From contig NZ_MEEX01000018.1 in assembly GCF_001724605.1 (NCBI RefSeq), positions 1 through 64,000 on the forward strand: a stretch of DNA of 64,000 nucleotides. Direction: 5' to 3'. Shown here piece after piece: positions 54,087 to 61,308 of this stretch. The position numbers and the translations under genes are program-made. Below the pieces are notes generated by a model. The model was not told where the DNA came from and did not search any database. It was given only the letters and a program-made list of their open reading frames with translations. This DNA is from Phenylobacterium sp. SCN 70-31. GTDB taxonomy: Bacteria; Pseudomonadota; Alphaproteobacteria; Caulobacterales; Caulobacteraceae. Within the stretch, counting starts at the first letter, position 1, and every line of letters begins with the position of its first letter.

Positions 54087-56218
54087 GAACTCTGGCTCCT
54101 GGCCACGATGAGCGCGTCCACGGCGACCACGCCGCGTCCTTCTTCGCGCACCATCAGGGGGTTGATGTCGATCTCGCGGTAGTCGTCGGCATGGGCCGCG
54201 ATGAACCGCGACAGCTCCGCGAGCGCCGCGGCAGCGGCCTCCACGTCGCAACGGGGTCTGCCGCGCGCGCCCAGCAACAGGGGCGCGCCGCGCAGGCTGA
54301 GGATCATGTCGCGCGCCTGGTCCGCCGTGACCGGCGCGGGCGCGAAGACCGTGTCGTTTAGAATCTCGAGAAAGACGCCGCCGCTGGCCACCATGACCGA
54401 CGGGCCGAAGGCCGGGTCCACGAAAGCGCCCAGGGCCAGCTCCACGCCGGCCTCGCGCGGCTGAACCACGATCGCGGCCGCGGGATCGCCGAGCCGCGCG
54501 CGCGCCTGGGCCACGCGGTCGTAGGCGTCGGCGACGGAGTCCGCGCCCACCGGGCCGACCACGCCGGCCGCTTCGGTCTTGTGGGCCAGTCCCGGCGCTT
54601 CGAGCTTGAGAAACACCGGTCCGCCGGCTTCGCGCTGACGGGCGACGGCGTCGTCGGCGCTGGCCACGGGCCAGGTGGCGACGTGCGGCAAGGCGGCCAG
54701 CCCCGCGAGTCGCGTCCGCGCGGCCTCGCCCGCGACGACGCCCAAGTCCCGCCTCCCGAGTTCCCGGCCTACGAAATCCGGACCGGCGGGGTGACCGGCC
54801 GACGTGCGCGTTTCGGACACGTCGGCCGGCCTGGCGCGCGGCGCGACCAACCCCAGCGCCTGCACCAGTCGGGTGGGCTCCCGGAACCAGACCACGCCCA
54901 GATCTCGCAGCTCGGCCTCGAACTGCGGCGTGGTCAGGCCACAGCACAGCACGGGCTTGCCGCTGGCGGCGACGAAGTCGGCCAGGGAGTCGCGGACGAT
55001 CGCCTGCACATGGCCCGTCATGCAGGCGTAGGAGAGCCAGATTGCGACGGCGTCCACAGGCTGGGCGTCCATCCAGCGGAGGGCCGCCTCGAACGAGCGC
55101 CGGCCCTTGCCGAACAGCGCATAGACATCCAGCGGATTGGCGAAATGGGCCGGCCTCAGGGCGGCCGACTGTTCCGCAGTGGGCGGAACCAGGGCGGCGG
55201 GAACCTCCAGGCCGAAACGCTCGGCCGCGTCGAGCGTCACGATGGCGTAGCCGCCCGACGGCGTCACGACGCCCAGCCGGCGCCCCTTCGGCGCACGCCC
55301 CGCAGCGACGACCGAGAGCGCGTCCACGAACGCCATCTCGTCGCGCACCACGATGGCGCCGGCCGCCTGCAACGCAGCCTCGAAGATCGCCGCGTCGCCC
55401 GCCAGGCTGCCGGTATGCGACGCGATCTGCGCCGCCGCGCCGGCGCCGCGTCCGGTCTTCCACAGGACCACCGGCTTTCCGCGGGCCGTCGCAAGCTCCA
55501 CCGCCGCCATCAGCCGGCGGCCGTCGCGGCATCCTTCCAGGATCAGCGCCACGCACGCCACCTCGGGGTCGTCGACGACCCACGCCAGGCACTCGGCGGC
55601 GTCGACGTCGAACTCGGCGCCCGTGTCGATGACGTACTTGGCGCCCACGCCCCGGTCGCGCAGTCGCGCCGAGCCGAAATAGAGTGTCAGACCGCCGCTC
55701 TGGCCGATGACCGCGACAGGCCCCGACCGCTGCGTCTGGCCGATATCGGTGGCGATGGTGACGAACACCTTGCCCGCCACGTCCCGCGACCCGACGGTGT
55801 TCGGCCCCATGACCCGGACGCCGCTCTCGGCGATCGCCGCGCGCAGGTCGTCGCCCAGCGAAGGCTCCGAGAAGCCGTCCGCGAAGACCAGCGCCGCCCG
55901 GACGCCGCGCACGCCGCATTCCCGCACCGCCGCCGGCGCGCGCTCGGCCGAGACGCAGATCAGCGCCAGGTCGATGTCGCCGGGCGCCTCGGCCAGCGAC
56001 GCATGGCACGGACGCTCTCCGATCCGATCCTGGCTGGGGCTGACGAGATGGATCGCGCCCGCGTAGCCGGTCGCCTCCAGGGTCGCGAGCACGCGGCCAC
56101 CCGAACGCGCGCGATCGGGGCTTGCCCCCACCACGGCGACGGCGCGCGGCGCAAGGAACGCCGCCAGGTCGCCGCCGGACGTATCGGACCCGGGCCGCGC
56201 GGCCCGCAACGCTGTCAT
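54083..56218 (-). CDS. NDP-forming acyl-CoA synthetase (acetate-CoA ligase family)
   Basis: A 711-residue fused alpha-beta enzyme. CoA-binding VAVVGASPDRARSGG near residue 28, a succinyl-CoA-synthetase-like flavodoxin part GPVAVIGQSGG, the phospho-His loop ASHTGSLAGD with the catalytic His, and a C-terminal ATP-grasp (VFLKLEAPGLAHKTEAAGV, EIDINPLMV). It makes or breaks an acyl-CoA with ATP/ADP and phosphate, without AMP. Having this beside an AMP-forming ligase in one operon suggests energy recovery from a late product. ATGA overlaps on both sides. Confidence 0.87.
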   Translation of the reverse strand: MTALRAARPGSDTSGGDLAAFLAPRAVAVVGASPDRARSGGRVLATLEATGYAGAIHLVSPSQDRIGERPCHASLAEAPGDIDLALICVSAERAPAAVRECGVRGVRAALVFADGFSEPSLGDDLRAAIAESGVRVMGPNTVGSRDVAGKVFVTIATDIGQTQRSGPVAVIGQSGGLTLYFGSARLRDRGVGAKYVIDTGAEFDVDAAECLAWVVDDPEVACVALILEGCRDGRRLMAAVELATARGKPVVLWKTGRGAGAAAQIASHTGSLAGDAAIFEAALQAAGAIVVRDEMAFVDALSVVAAGRAPKGRRLGVVTPSGGYAIVTLDAAERFGLEVPAALVPPTAEQSAALRPAHFANPLDVYALFGKGRRSFEAALRWMDAQPVDAVAIWLSYACMTGHVQAIVRDSLADFVAASGKPVLCCGLTTPQFEAELRDLGVVWFREPTRLVQALGLVAPRARPADVSETRTSAGHPAGPDFVGRELGRRDLGVVAGEAARTRLAGLAALPHVATWPVASADDAVARQREAGGPVFLKLEAPGLAHKTEAAGVVGPVGADSVADAYDRVAQARARLGDPAAAIVVQPREAGVELALGAFVDPAFGPSVMVASGGVFLEILNDTVFAPAPVTADQARDMILSLRGAPLLLGARGRPRCDVEAAAAALAELSRFIAAHADDYREIDINPLMVREEGRGVVAVDALIVARSQSS

Positions 56219-57453
56219 TGGGCCGGGCCGACCTGGGCGTGCGGAACCATGTCGGCCACGACTCCCGCCTGGATCAGCGCGGAGATGGCCTCGTCGGTTC
56301 GGCCGATCTCCTTCAGGATTTCGACCGTATGCTCGCCGAACCGCGGCGGCGGCCGCCGGATGCTGGGCGGGGTCTTCGACATCTTCCAGGGCAGGTTCAG
56401 GGCCGGCATCTCGCCGACGCCCGGCGCCTCGTAGGACTGGATCATGCCCCTCGCGATGGTCTGGGGATGTTCGAACACAGCCTTGAGGTCGTTGATCGGG
56501 CCGCAGACGATGGCGTGGTCGTCGAACTCCTGGCGCCACTGGGCCGCCGGCTTGGCCAGCATCGCCTCGTGGACCAGCGGGTACAGGACTTCTTCGTGGG
56601 CCACCCGCGCATAGGGCGTCGCGAACCGCTCGTCCTCGATCCATTCGGGATGGCCCAGCAGCCGGCAGAAGTCGGGCCACTGACGCTGCCCGGGCACCGC
56701 CTGGAGATAGACGCCATCCGCGCACTTGAACGCCGCCGAGGGGACGCGCTGCGGATTCTCGGTGCCGTGGCGCTCGGGCACCTTGCCGGTGAGCAGGTAG
56801 CGGCTGCCGATCACCGACAGCATCGACACCATGATGTCGAACATCGCGAGGTCGATGTGCTGCCCCTCGCCCGTCCGCTCGCGATAGTAGAGCGCGCCCT
56901 GGATGGCGGCGAAGCCGTAGATGCCGGTCGAGACGTCGGCGACCGGCGCCATGCTCTTCACCGGAGTCCGGCCCTTTTCGCCGGTGATGCTCATGAACCC
57001 GCTGCCGGCCTGCAACACCGGGTCGTAGCCGCGCTTTCCACGGTCGGGGCCCGTCTGCCCGTAGCCCGAGACCGAGTGGTAGATCACACGCGGATTGATC
57101 GCCCGGATCGCCTCGTAGCCCACGCCCAGACGGTCGGCGGCGCCGGGGGTGAAGTTCTGCATCACCACGTCCGCGCCCCGGGCGAGATCCAGGATCACCT
57201 CCAGCCCCTCGGGCCGCTTCATGTCGACGGCGATGGTCCGCTTCGAGCGGTTGTTGGTGGCGTAGTAGGCGCTGAGTCCGCCCTTGAACGGCGGCCAGAC
57301 GCGGCTCTCGTCCTTGCTGCGGGGATGCTCGACGAAGATCACGTCGGCGCCGAACTCAGCCAGCATCATCGAGGTCAGGGGACCGGCCACGCCGCGCGAC
57401 AGGTCCAGGACCTTCACGCCGGCGAACATGTCCTGCGGGGGCTGGGTGGTCAT
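56215..57453 (-). CDS. CaiB/BaiF family CoA-transferase
   Basis: A 412-residue class III CoA-transferase in normal domain order: KVLDLSRGVAGPLTSMML at the N-terminus, then GYGQTGPDRG, and the catalytic-Asp motif IDLAMFDIM with Asp present, C-terminal CADGVYLQAVPG and VCGPINDLK. It moves CoA between carboxylic acids, for example from succinyl-CoA to the pathway acid. It contrasts with the permuted, Asp-less relative at 30 kb. Overlaps its neighbours by ATGA; second gene of the operon. Confidence 0.9.
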   Translation of the reverse strand: MTTQPPQDMFAGVKVLDLSRGVAGPLTSMMLAEFGADVIFVEHPRSKDESRVWPPFKGGLSAYYATNNRSKRTIAVDMKRPEGLEVILDLARGADVVMQNFTPGAADRLGVGYEAIRAINPRVIYHSVSGYGQTGPDRGKRGYDPVLQAGSGFMSITGEKGRTPVKSMAPVADVSTGIYGFAAIQGALYYRERTGEGQHIDLAMFDIMVSMLSVIGSRYLLTGKVPERHGTENPQRVPSAAFKCADGVYLQAVPGQRQWPDFCRLLGHPEWIEDERFATPYARVAHEEVLYPLVHEAMLAKPAAQWRQEFDDHAIVCGPINDLKAVFEHPQTIARGMIQSYEAPGVGEMPALNLPWKMSKTPPSIRRPPPRFGEHTVEILKEIGRTDEAISALIQAGVVADMVPHAQVGPAQ

Positions 57454-58358
57454 GACGCGAGCGCCCTCTTGCTGCGGCCGAACTTCCCCAGGCGACCGGG
57501 GAGCGGATGGGCCAGTTTCTCCTCGAGGAACCGGTAGGCCTCGAGCACGATGTCCAGGTCGACGCCGGTCTCGACGCCCGCGTCCTCGCAGAGGTGCAGC
57601 AGGTCTTCGGTCGAGATGTTGCCGGTCGAATTGCGGGTCTGGGGCGAGCCGCCGATCCCGCCGACCGCGCTGTCGAAGCGGGTGGCCCCCGCGTCCATTG
57701 CCGCCAGCACATTGGCCAGGCCGAGGCCACGGGTGTCGTGGAAATGCAGCGACAGCGGCGTGTCCGGAAAAGCGTCCAGGGTGGCGCCCACCATCCGGGC
57801 GACCTGGGCCGGGCCGCCCTCGCCCGAGGTGTCGCCCAGACAGACTTCGGTGGCGCCCGCCTCGTGCAGGCCGCGCGCCAGGCGCAGCACCCGGTCGAAC
57901 GGGACCTCGCCTTCCGCCGAGCACCCGAAGGCCTTGGCCACCACCGCGATGACGCCCAGGCCGTTGGCGCGCGCCTCGGCGACCGCCAGGGCGGCGGAAG
58001 CCAGGTTGTCGTCCTGGGTCCTGTCGGGCCGGTAGTCGGCGAGACTTGCGGAGATGAACACCGAGATCACCGGCATGTCGGCGTCGATCGCCCGCCGCAC
58101 GCCCGCCACGTTCGGGACGGTGGCGTCGTAGATCGTCCCCGGTCTCCGGGTCACCGCGGCCATCACGTCGGCCGCGTCCGCCATGTGCGGCATCACCTTG
58201 GGGCTCACGAACGAGACGGCGTTGATCTGCGGAAAGCCGGCGTCCGACAGCAGGTCGATGAACGCCACCTTGTCCCGGGTGGACAGGTGCGTCGTCTCGG
58301 CCTGAAGGCCGTCGCGCGGCGAGACTTCTCGCAGATGGATGCGGCTGGGGTAGCGCAA
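57450..58358 (-). CDS. HMG-CoA lyase family protein with altered signature
   Basis: A 302-residue TIM-barrel lyase of the hydroxymethylglutaryl-CoA lyase family. SPRDGLQ with Arg15/Asp16, HFHDTRG with His205 and His207, and Asn247 match the metal site. The family's signature Cys in GGLGGCP is Ser238 here (GGIGGSPQT), so a different substrate or mechanism is likely. It cleaves a 3-hydroxy-3-methyl-acyl-CoA-like bond. The start is TTG at 58358, with a GGGACGGG just upstream. First gene of the eight-gene operon; a 41-bp putative operator lies 13 bp upstream. Confidence 0.85.
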   Translation of the reverse strand: MRYPSRIHLREVSPRDGLQAETTHLSTRDKVAFIDLLSDAGFPQINAVSFVSPKVMPHMADAADVMAAVTRRPGTIYDATVPNVAGVRRAIDADMPVISVFISASLADYRPDRTQDDNLASAALAVAEARANGLGVIAVVAKAFGCSAEGEVPFDRVLRLARGLHEAGATEVCLGDTSGEGGPAQVARMVGATLDAFPDTPLSLHFHDTRGLGLANVLAAMDAGATRFDSAVGGIGGSPQTRNSTGNISTEDLLHLCEDAGVETGVDLDIVLEAYRFLEEKLAHPLPGRLGKFGRSKRALAS

Positions 58359-58370
58359 GTTCCCGTCCCA

Positions 58371-58411
58371 TTTGTTCGTTTATCGAACAATATACTAGAT
58401 AACGAACACAG
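58371..58411. promoter_or_regulatory. Putative IclR operator A (upstream of the HMG-CoA-lyase-type operon)
   Basis: A 41-bp element containing GTTCGTTTATCGAAC and CTAGATAACGAAC. Its reverse complement matches the element at 59604-59644 at 33 of 41 positions. It sits immediately upstream of the first gene of the minus-strand operon. Confidence 0.65.
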
Positions 58412-58625
58412 ACCTAGCGGGGGCGTTTTCGGCCGTCAAGGCCGGACCAGGGCGGGTTTTCGAGAATTTCAGGCGCCGTGGCGGAAGCCCGGACGCAGCG
58501 CCGTACGCCTGCGGCCCCCAAGGTCCGCAGCGCAGCGCCGGGCCGGAAGGCGGCCCTGTCCATCTGTTTCGCCGACGCCTGCGAGCGCCGCTCCAGGGTT
58601 CGGCCCGGGGAGGGGCCGGCCGCGA

Positions 58626-59420
58626 CTACGCGATCAGCTGGCGAAGCCGTCGCTGGATGTCGAGCATCAAGGGCAGGAACTCGGCGAGCATCCGCTCGAC
58701 CGACACATGGCGCGCCACCACGCCGATGTTCAGGCCGGCCGTCACGCGGCCCGCGCCGTCCACCAGGGGGACCGCGATGGAGCGCAACCCCTGGCCGGTC
58801 TCCTCGTCGTTGATCGAGTAGCCCTGGTCGCGGACGCGCGCGAGTTCCGCCATCAGGTCCGGGATCGCGGTCAGGGTCTTGTCCGTCACCTTGGGCCGCT
58901 CGGCCGATTCCAGCAGCGCGCGAGCCTGGTCCTCCGGCCAGCTCGCCAGGATCACCCGCCCCAGCGACGCCCCGTAGGCCGGCAACCGGCCGCCGACGCT
59001 GCGGCTGACCGTCAGGGCGCGAGCGGGATCCATCGCGCGGGCGAGGTAGACGATCTGGGTCCCGTCCAGCTTCGCCACGGCGCTGGTCTCGCCGGTCTTC
59101 CGCGTCAGTTCCTCGAGGAAAGGCTGGACGATGCTGATGAAGGGCGTCGACGACAGGTAGGCGTACCCCAGGCGCAGCATCCGGGGGGTCAGAGAGAAGA
59201 ACTTCCCGTCGTAGTCGGCGTATCCCAGGCGGGTCAGAGTCAGCAGGCAACGCCGGACCGTGGCGCGTTCCAGCCCGACCCGCTCGGCCACCTGGCTGAT
59301 GGTCAGCCGCTGGTCCTGGTCGCCGAACACCTCGATCACCGCCAACCCCTTGGCGAAGCCCGCGATGAACTCGGGATCCTGCTCGGCCAGGATCGCGGCG
59401 TAGGGGAATTTCGTCTTCAT
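58626..59420 (-). CDS. IclR family transcriptional regulator (PcaR/PobR-like)
   Basis: A 264-residue regulator. N-terminal winged HTH: FIAGFAKGLAVIEVFG, TISQVAERVGLERATVRRCL; C-terminal effector domain with GRLPAYGASLGRVILA and INDEETGQGLRSIAVPL. The DPEFIAGFAKGL opening is typical of aromatic-catabolism IclR members. Start at 59420 follows AGGGAGAGG closely. Its gene lies between the two operons it presumably controls; operator copies flank it on both sides. Confidence 0.9.
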   Translation of the reverse strand: MKTKFPYAAILAEQDPEFIAGFAKGLAVIEVFGDQDQRLTISQVAERVGLERATVRRCLLTLTRLGYADYDGKFFSLTPRMLRLGYAYLSSTPFISIVQPFLEELTRKTGETSAVAKLDGTQIVYLARAMDPARALTVSRSVGGRLPAYGASLGRVILASWPEDQARALLESAERPKVTDKTLTAIPDLMAELARVRDQGYSINDEETGQGLRSIAVPLVDGAGRVTAGLNIGVVARHVSVERMLAEFLPLMLDIQRRLRQLIA

Positions 59421-59475
59421 GCCTCTCCCTGGGCCTCTCCCTGGGGCCTCTCCCCTCAGGCCTCTCCCTGGGCTG
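59421..59475 (-). repeat. Four tandem AGGGAGAGGC-type units before the IclR start
   Basis: On the minus strand, just before the ATG, units of 12-15 bp (CCAGGGAGAGGC, CCCAGGGAGAGGC, CTGAGGGGAGAGGC, CCCAGGGAGAGGC) repeat. Each carries a Shine-Dalgarno-like AGGGAGAGG; the last sits next to the start codon. Confidence 0.6.
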
Positions 59476-59603
59476 CGACTCCCGCCGCCCGATCCCAGGC
59501 CTGCTCCTGGCGCCAAGCGATACCACAACCTCGCCGGGCAACCCCATTCCCACCCCCGAGCGCACGCCGCCGACGCCCTGTTGACACGTCGCGACGCTTG
59601 GTA

Positions 59604-59644
59604 TTTTGTTCGTTATCTAGATTAGTGTTCGATTATCGCACAAA
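59604..59644. promoter_or_regulatory. Putative IclR operator B (upstream of the crotonase/receptor unit)
   Basis: A 41-bp element with TGTTCGTTATCTAG and TGTTCGATTATCGCAC, matching operator A in the opposite orientation. A TTGACA at 59581 lies ahead of it and a possible -10 (TATTTT at 59602) overlaps it, as expected for repressor control. Confidence 0.65.
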
Positions 59645-59691
59645 TAGCAAGCCCCTCCGGAGAGCTTGCAGGCGAAGTCGGGAGGATTGTC

Positions 59692-60477
59692 TTGACCGAG
59701 ATCGTAGAGGCGGCGCCGCCCGTGCTGGCGGAACGCAGGGGCGCCGTCGCCGTGGTGACCCTGAATCGCCCGGCGGCGCGCAATGCGCTGAACCGCGCCC
59801 TCCTGGCCGCCCTGCACGAACATCTCCATGCGGCGATGGAGGACGATTCGGTCCGCGCCGTCGTCCTGACCGGAGCCGGCCCCGCCTTCTGCGCCGGCGC
59901 CGACCTGCGCGAAGCCCTGGACACGCCGCCCGGCGCCGAAGGTTTCTGGCTTCAGTACGACCGGTCGGGCCAGTCGCTCGACCTGCACCGCCTGTTGCCC
60001 AGGCTTCCCAAGCCCGTCATCGCCGCAGTCAACGGCTTCGCCCTGGGCGGCGGCTGCGGGGTCGCCATGTCGTGCGACCTCGTGATCGCCAGCGACCAGG
60101 CCACCTTCGGCTATCCCGAGGTGGCCCAGGGCCTGGTCGCGGCGATGGTGATGGTCAGCCTGAGCCGTATCGTCGGCCGCCGCCAGGCCCTGGACCTGCT
60201 GCTGACCGGCCGCAAGCTGACTGCGGCCGACGCGCTCGGCCTGGGCCTCGTCAACCGGGTGGCCCCACACGGCGACCTTCTGGACCAGGCGGTCGCCTAC
60301 GCCGAGGAGGTCGCCCAGCACAGCGCCCAGGCGCTGCGGATGACCAAGTCGCTCTACTACAACGTGGCCGAACTCGACTTGGACCGCGCGCTCGACTACG
60401 CCCGCGACTTCAACCAGATGCTCCGGCAGACCAAGCCGGCCGCCGGCGGCGCCTTCGCCGCCAAGGCGCGGTCATGA
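59692..60477 (+). CDS. Enoyl-CoA hydratase/isomerase family protein
   Basis: A 261-residue crotonase. FCAGADLRE near residue 67, VNGFALGGGCGVAMSCD near 111, FGYPEVAQGLVAA. As in the relative at 53.3 kb, the residue at the Glu144 position is not Glu (GGCGVAMS), while PEV is kept; their closeness suggests duplicate or paired subunits. Start is TTG at 59692, with GGGAGG six bases upstream. First gene of the plus-strand unit behind operator B; its stop overlaps the next ATG. Confidence 0.87.
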   Translation: MTEIVEAAPPVLAERRGAVAVVTLNRPAARNALNRALLAALHEHLHAAMEDDSVRAVVLTGAGPAFCAGADLREALDTPPGAEGFWLQYDRSGQSLDLHRLLPRLPKPVIAAVNGFALGGGCGVAMSCDLVIASDQATFGYPEVAQGLVAAMVMVSLSRIVGRRQALDLLLTGRKLTAADALGLGLVNRVAPHGDLLDQAVAYAEEVAQHSAQALRMTKSLYYNVAELDLDRALDYARDFNQMLRQTKPAAGGAFAAKARS

Positions 60478-61253
60478 GCGCCGGCCCGATCCAGGTCGAG
60501 GTGGACGGTGGCGTGGCCACCGTGTCGCTCGACCGCCCCGAGTCGCTGAACGCGCTCTCGAACGGCCTCCTGGAGGCCATCGTGGCCACTTTCGCGCGCC
60601 TCGACGAAGACCCGGAGGTCCGCTGTGCGGTGCTGCGCGGCGCCGGGCGGGCCTTCTGCGTGGGCGCCGACATCAAGGAACGCGGGACCATGTCCCAGGA
60701 CGCGGTCCGCGCCCGACGTCGCCTGGCGCCCCTGGCCTTCGGCGCCATGCGCCGGTTCTCCCGTCCGGTCGTCGCCCAGGTGCACGGCTACGCCATCGGC
60801 AGCGGCCTGGAACTGGCCCTGGGCTGCGACTTCATCTACGCGGCCGCCGGCACGGTCATGGGCCTTCCCGAGACCGCCAAGGCCTCGATCCCCGCCGGCG
60901 GCGGCACCCAGGTGCTGCCCCGCCTGATCGGCCCGGCGCGGGCCAAGGAGCTGATCTTCACCAGCCGCCGCTTCGCCGCCGAGGACGCCGAGCGCTGGGG
61001 ACTGGTCAACCGGGTCGTCGCCGCCGACCGGCTGGGCGAGGCCGTAGCCGCGCTCGCCGCGGAACTGGTCGCCGTCTCGCCCACGGCGCTCCAGACGGCC
61101 AAACGCGCCATCGACCTGGGCCTCACCACCGACCTCGAGTCGGGGCTCCAGGTCGAAGCCGCGCTCTACGAACGGGTGCTGACCTCCGAGGACCGCCGGG
61201 AGGCGGCCGCGGCGGCGGCCGAGAGACGCAGCCCCCGGTACGCGGGCCGCTGA
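60474..61253 (+). CDS. Enoyl-CoA hydratase/isomerase family protein
   Basis: A 259-residue crotonase. FCVGADIKERG near residue 60, HGYAIGSGLELALGCD with Glu in place of the missing residue of its neighbour, then GLPETAKASIPAGGGTQ. With both glutamate positions kept, a true hydratase is likely, and the pair with the previous gene would then divide hydratase and isomerase roles. ATGA overlap with that gene; 55 bp ahead of the receptor. Confidence 0.88.
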   Translation: MSAGPIQVEVDGGVATVSLDRPESLNALSNGLLEAIVATFARLDEDPEVRCAVLRGAGRAFCVGADIKERGTMSQDAVRARRRLAPLAFGAMRRFSRPVVAQVHGYAIGSGLELALGCDFIYAAAGTVMGLPETAKASIPAGGGTQVLPRLIGPARAKELIFTSRRFAAEDAERWGLVNRVVAADRLGEAVAALAAELVAVSPTALQTAKRAIDLGLTTDLESGLQVEAALYERVLTSEDRREAAAAAAERRSPRYAGR

Positions 61254-61308
61254 CATCCAGACAAAGGACACCGCCGCCGGACGCCGGCGCGGAATTCGGG
61301 AGGGGACT

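Noticed and set aside
58412..58625. A gene in the 214-bp stretch between operator A and the end of iclR
   Set aside because: Open frames there lack a ribosome-binding site and have low-complexity Arg/Ala/Pro products; nothing but GC-rich intergenic sequence with short GGCC stems is supported.
57507..61253. A 1248-codon plus-strand frame ending in the last crotonase
   Set aside because: Most of it is antisense to the lyase and IclR genes; only the last part from 60474 is a real gene.
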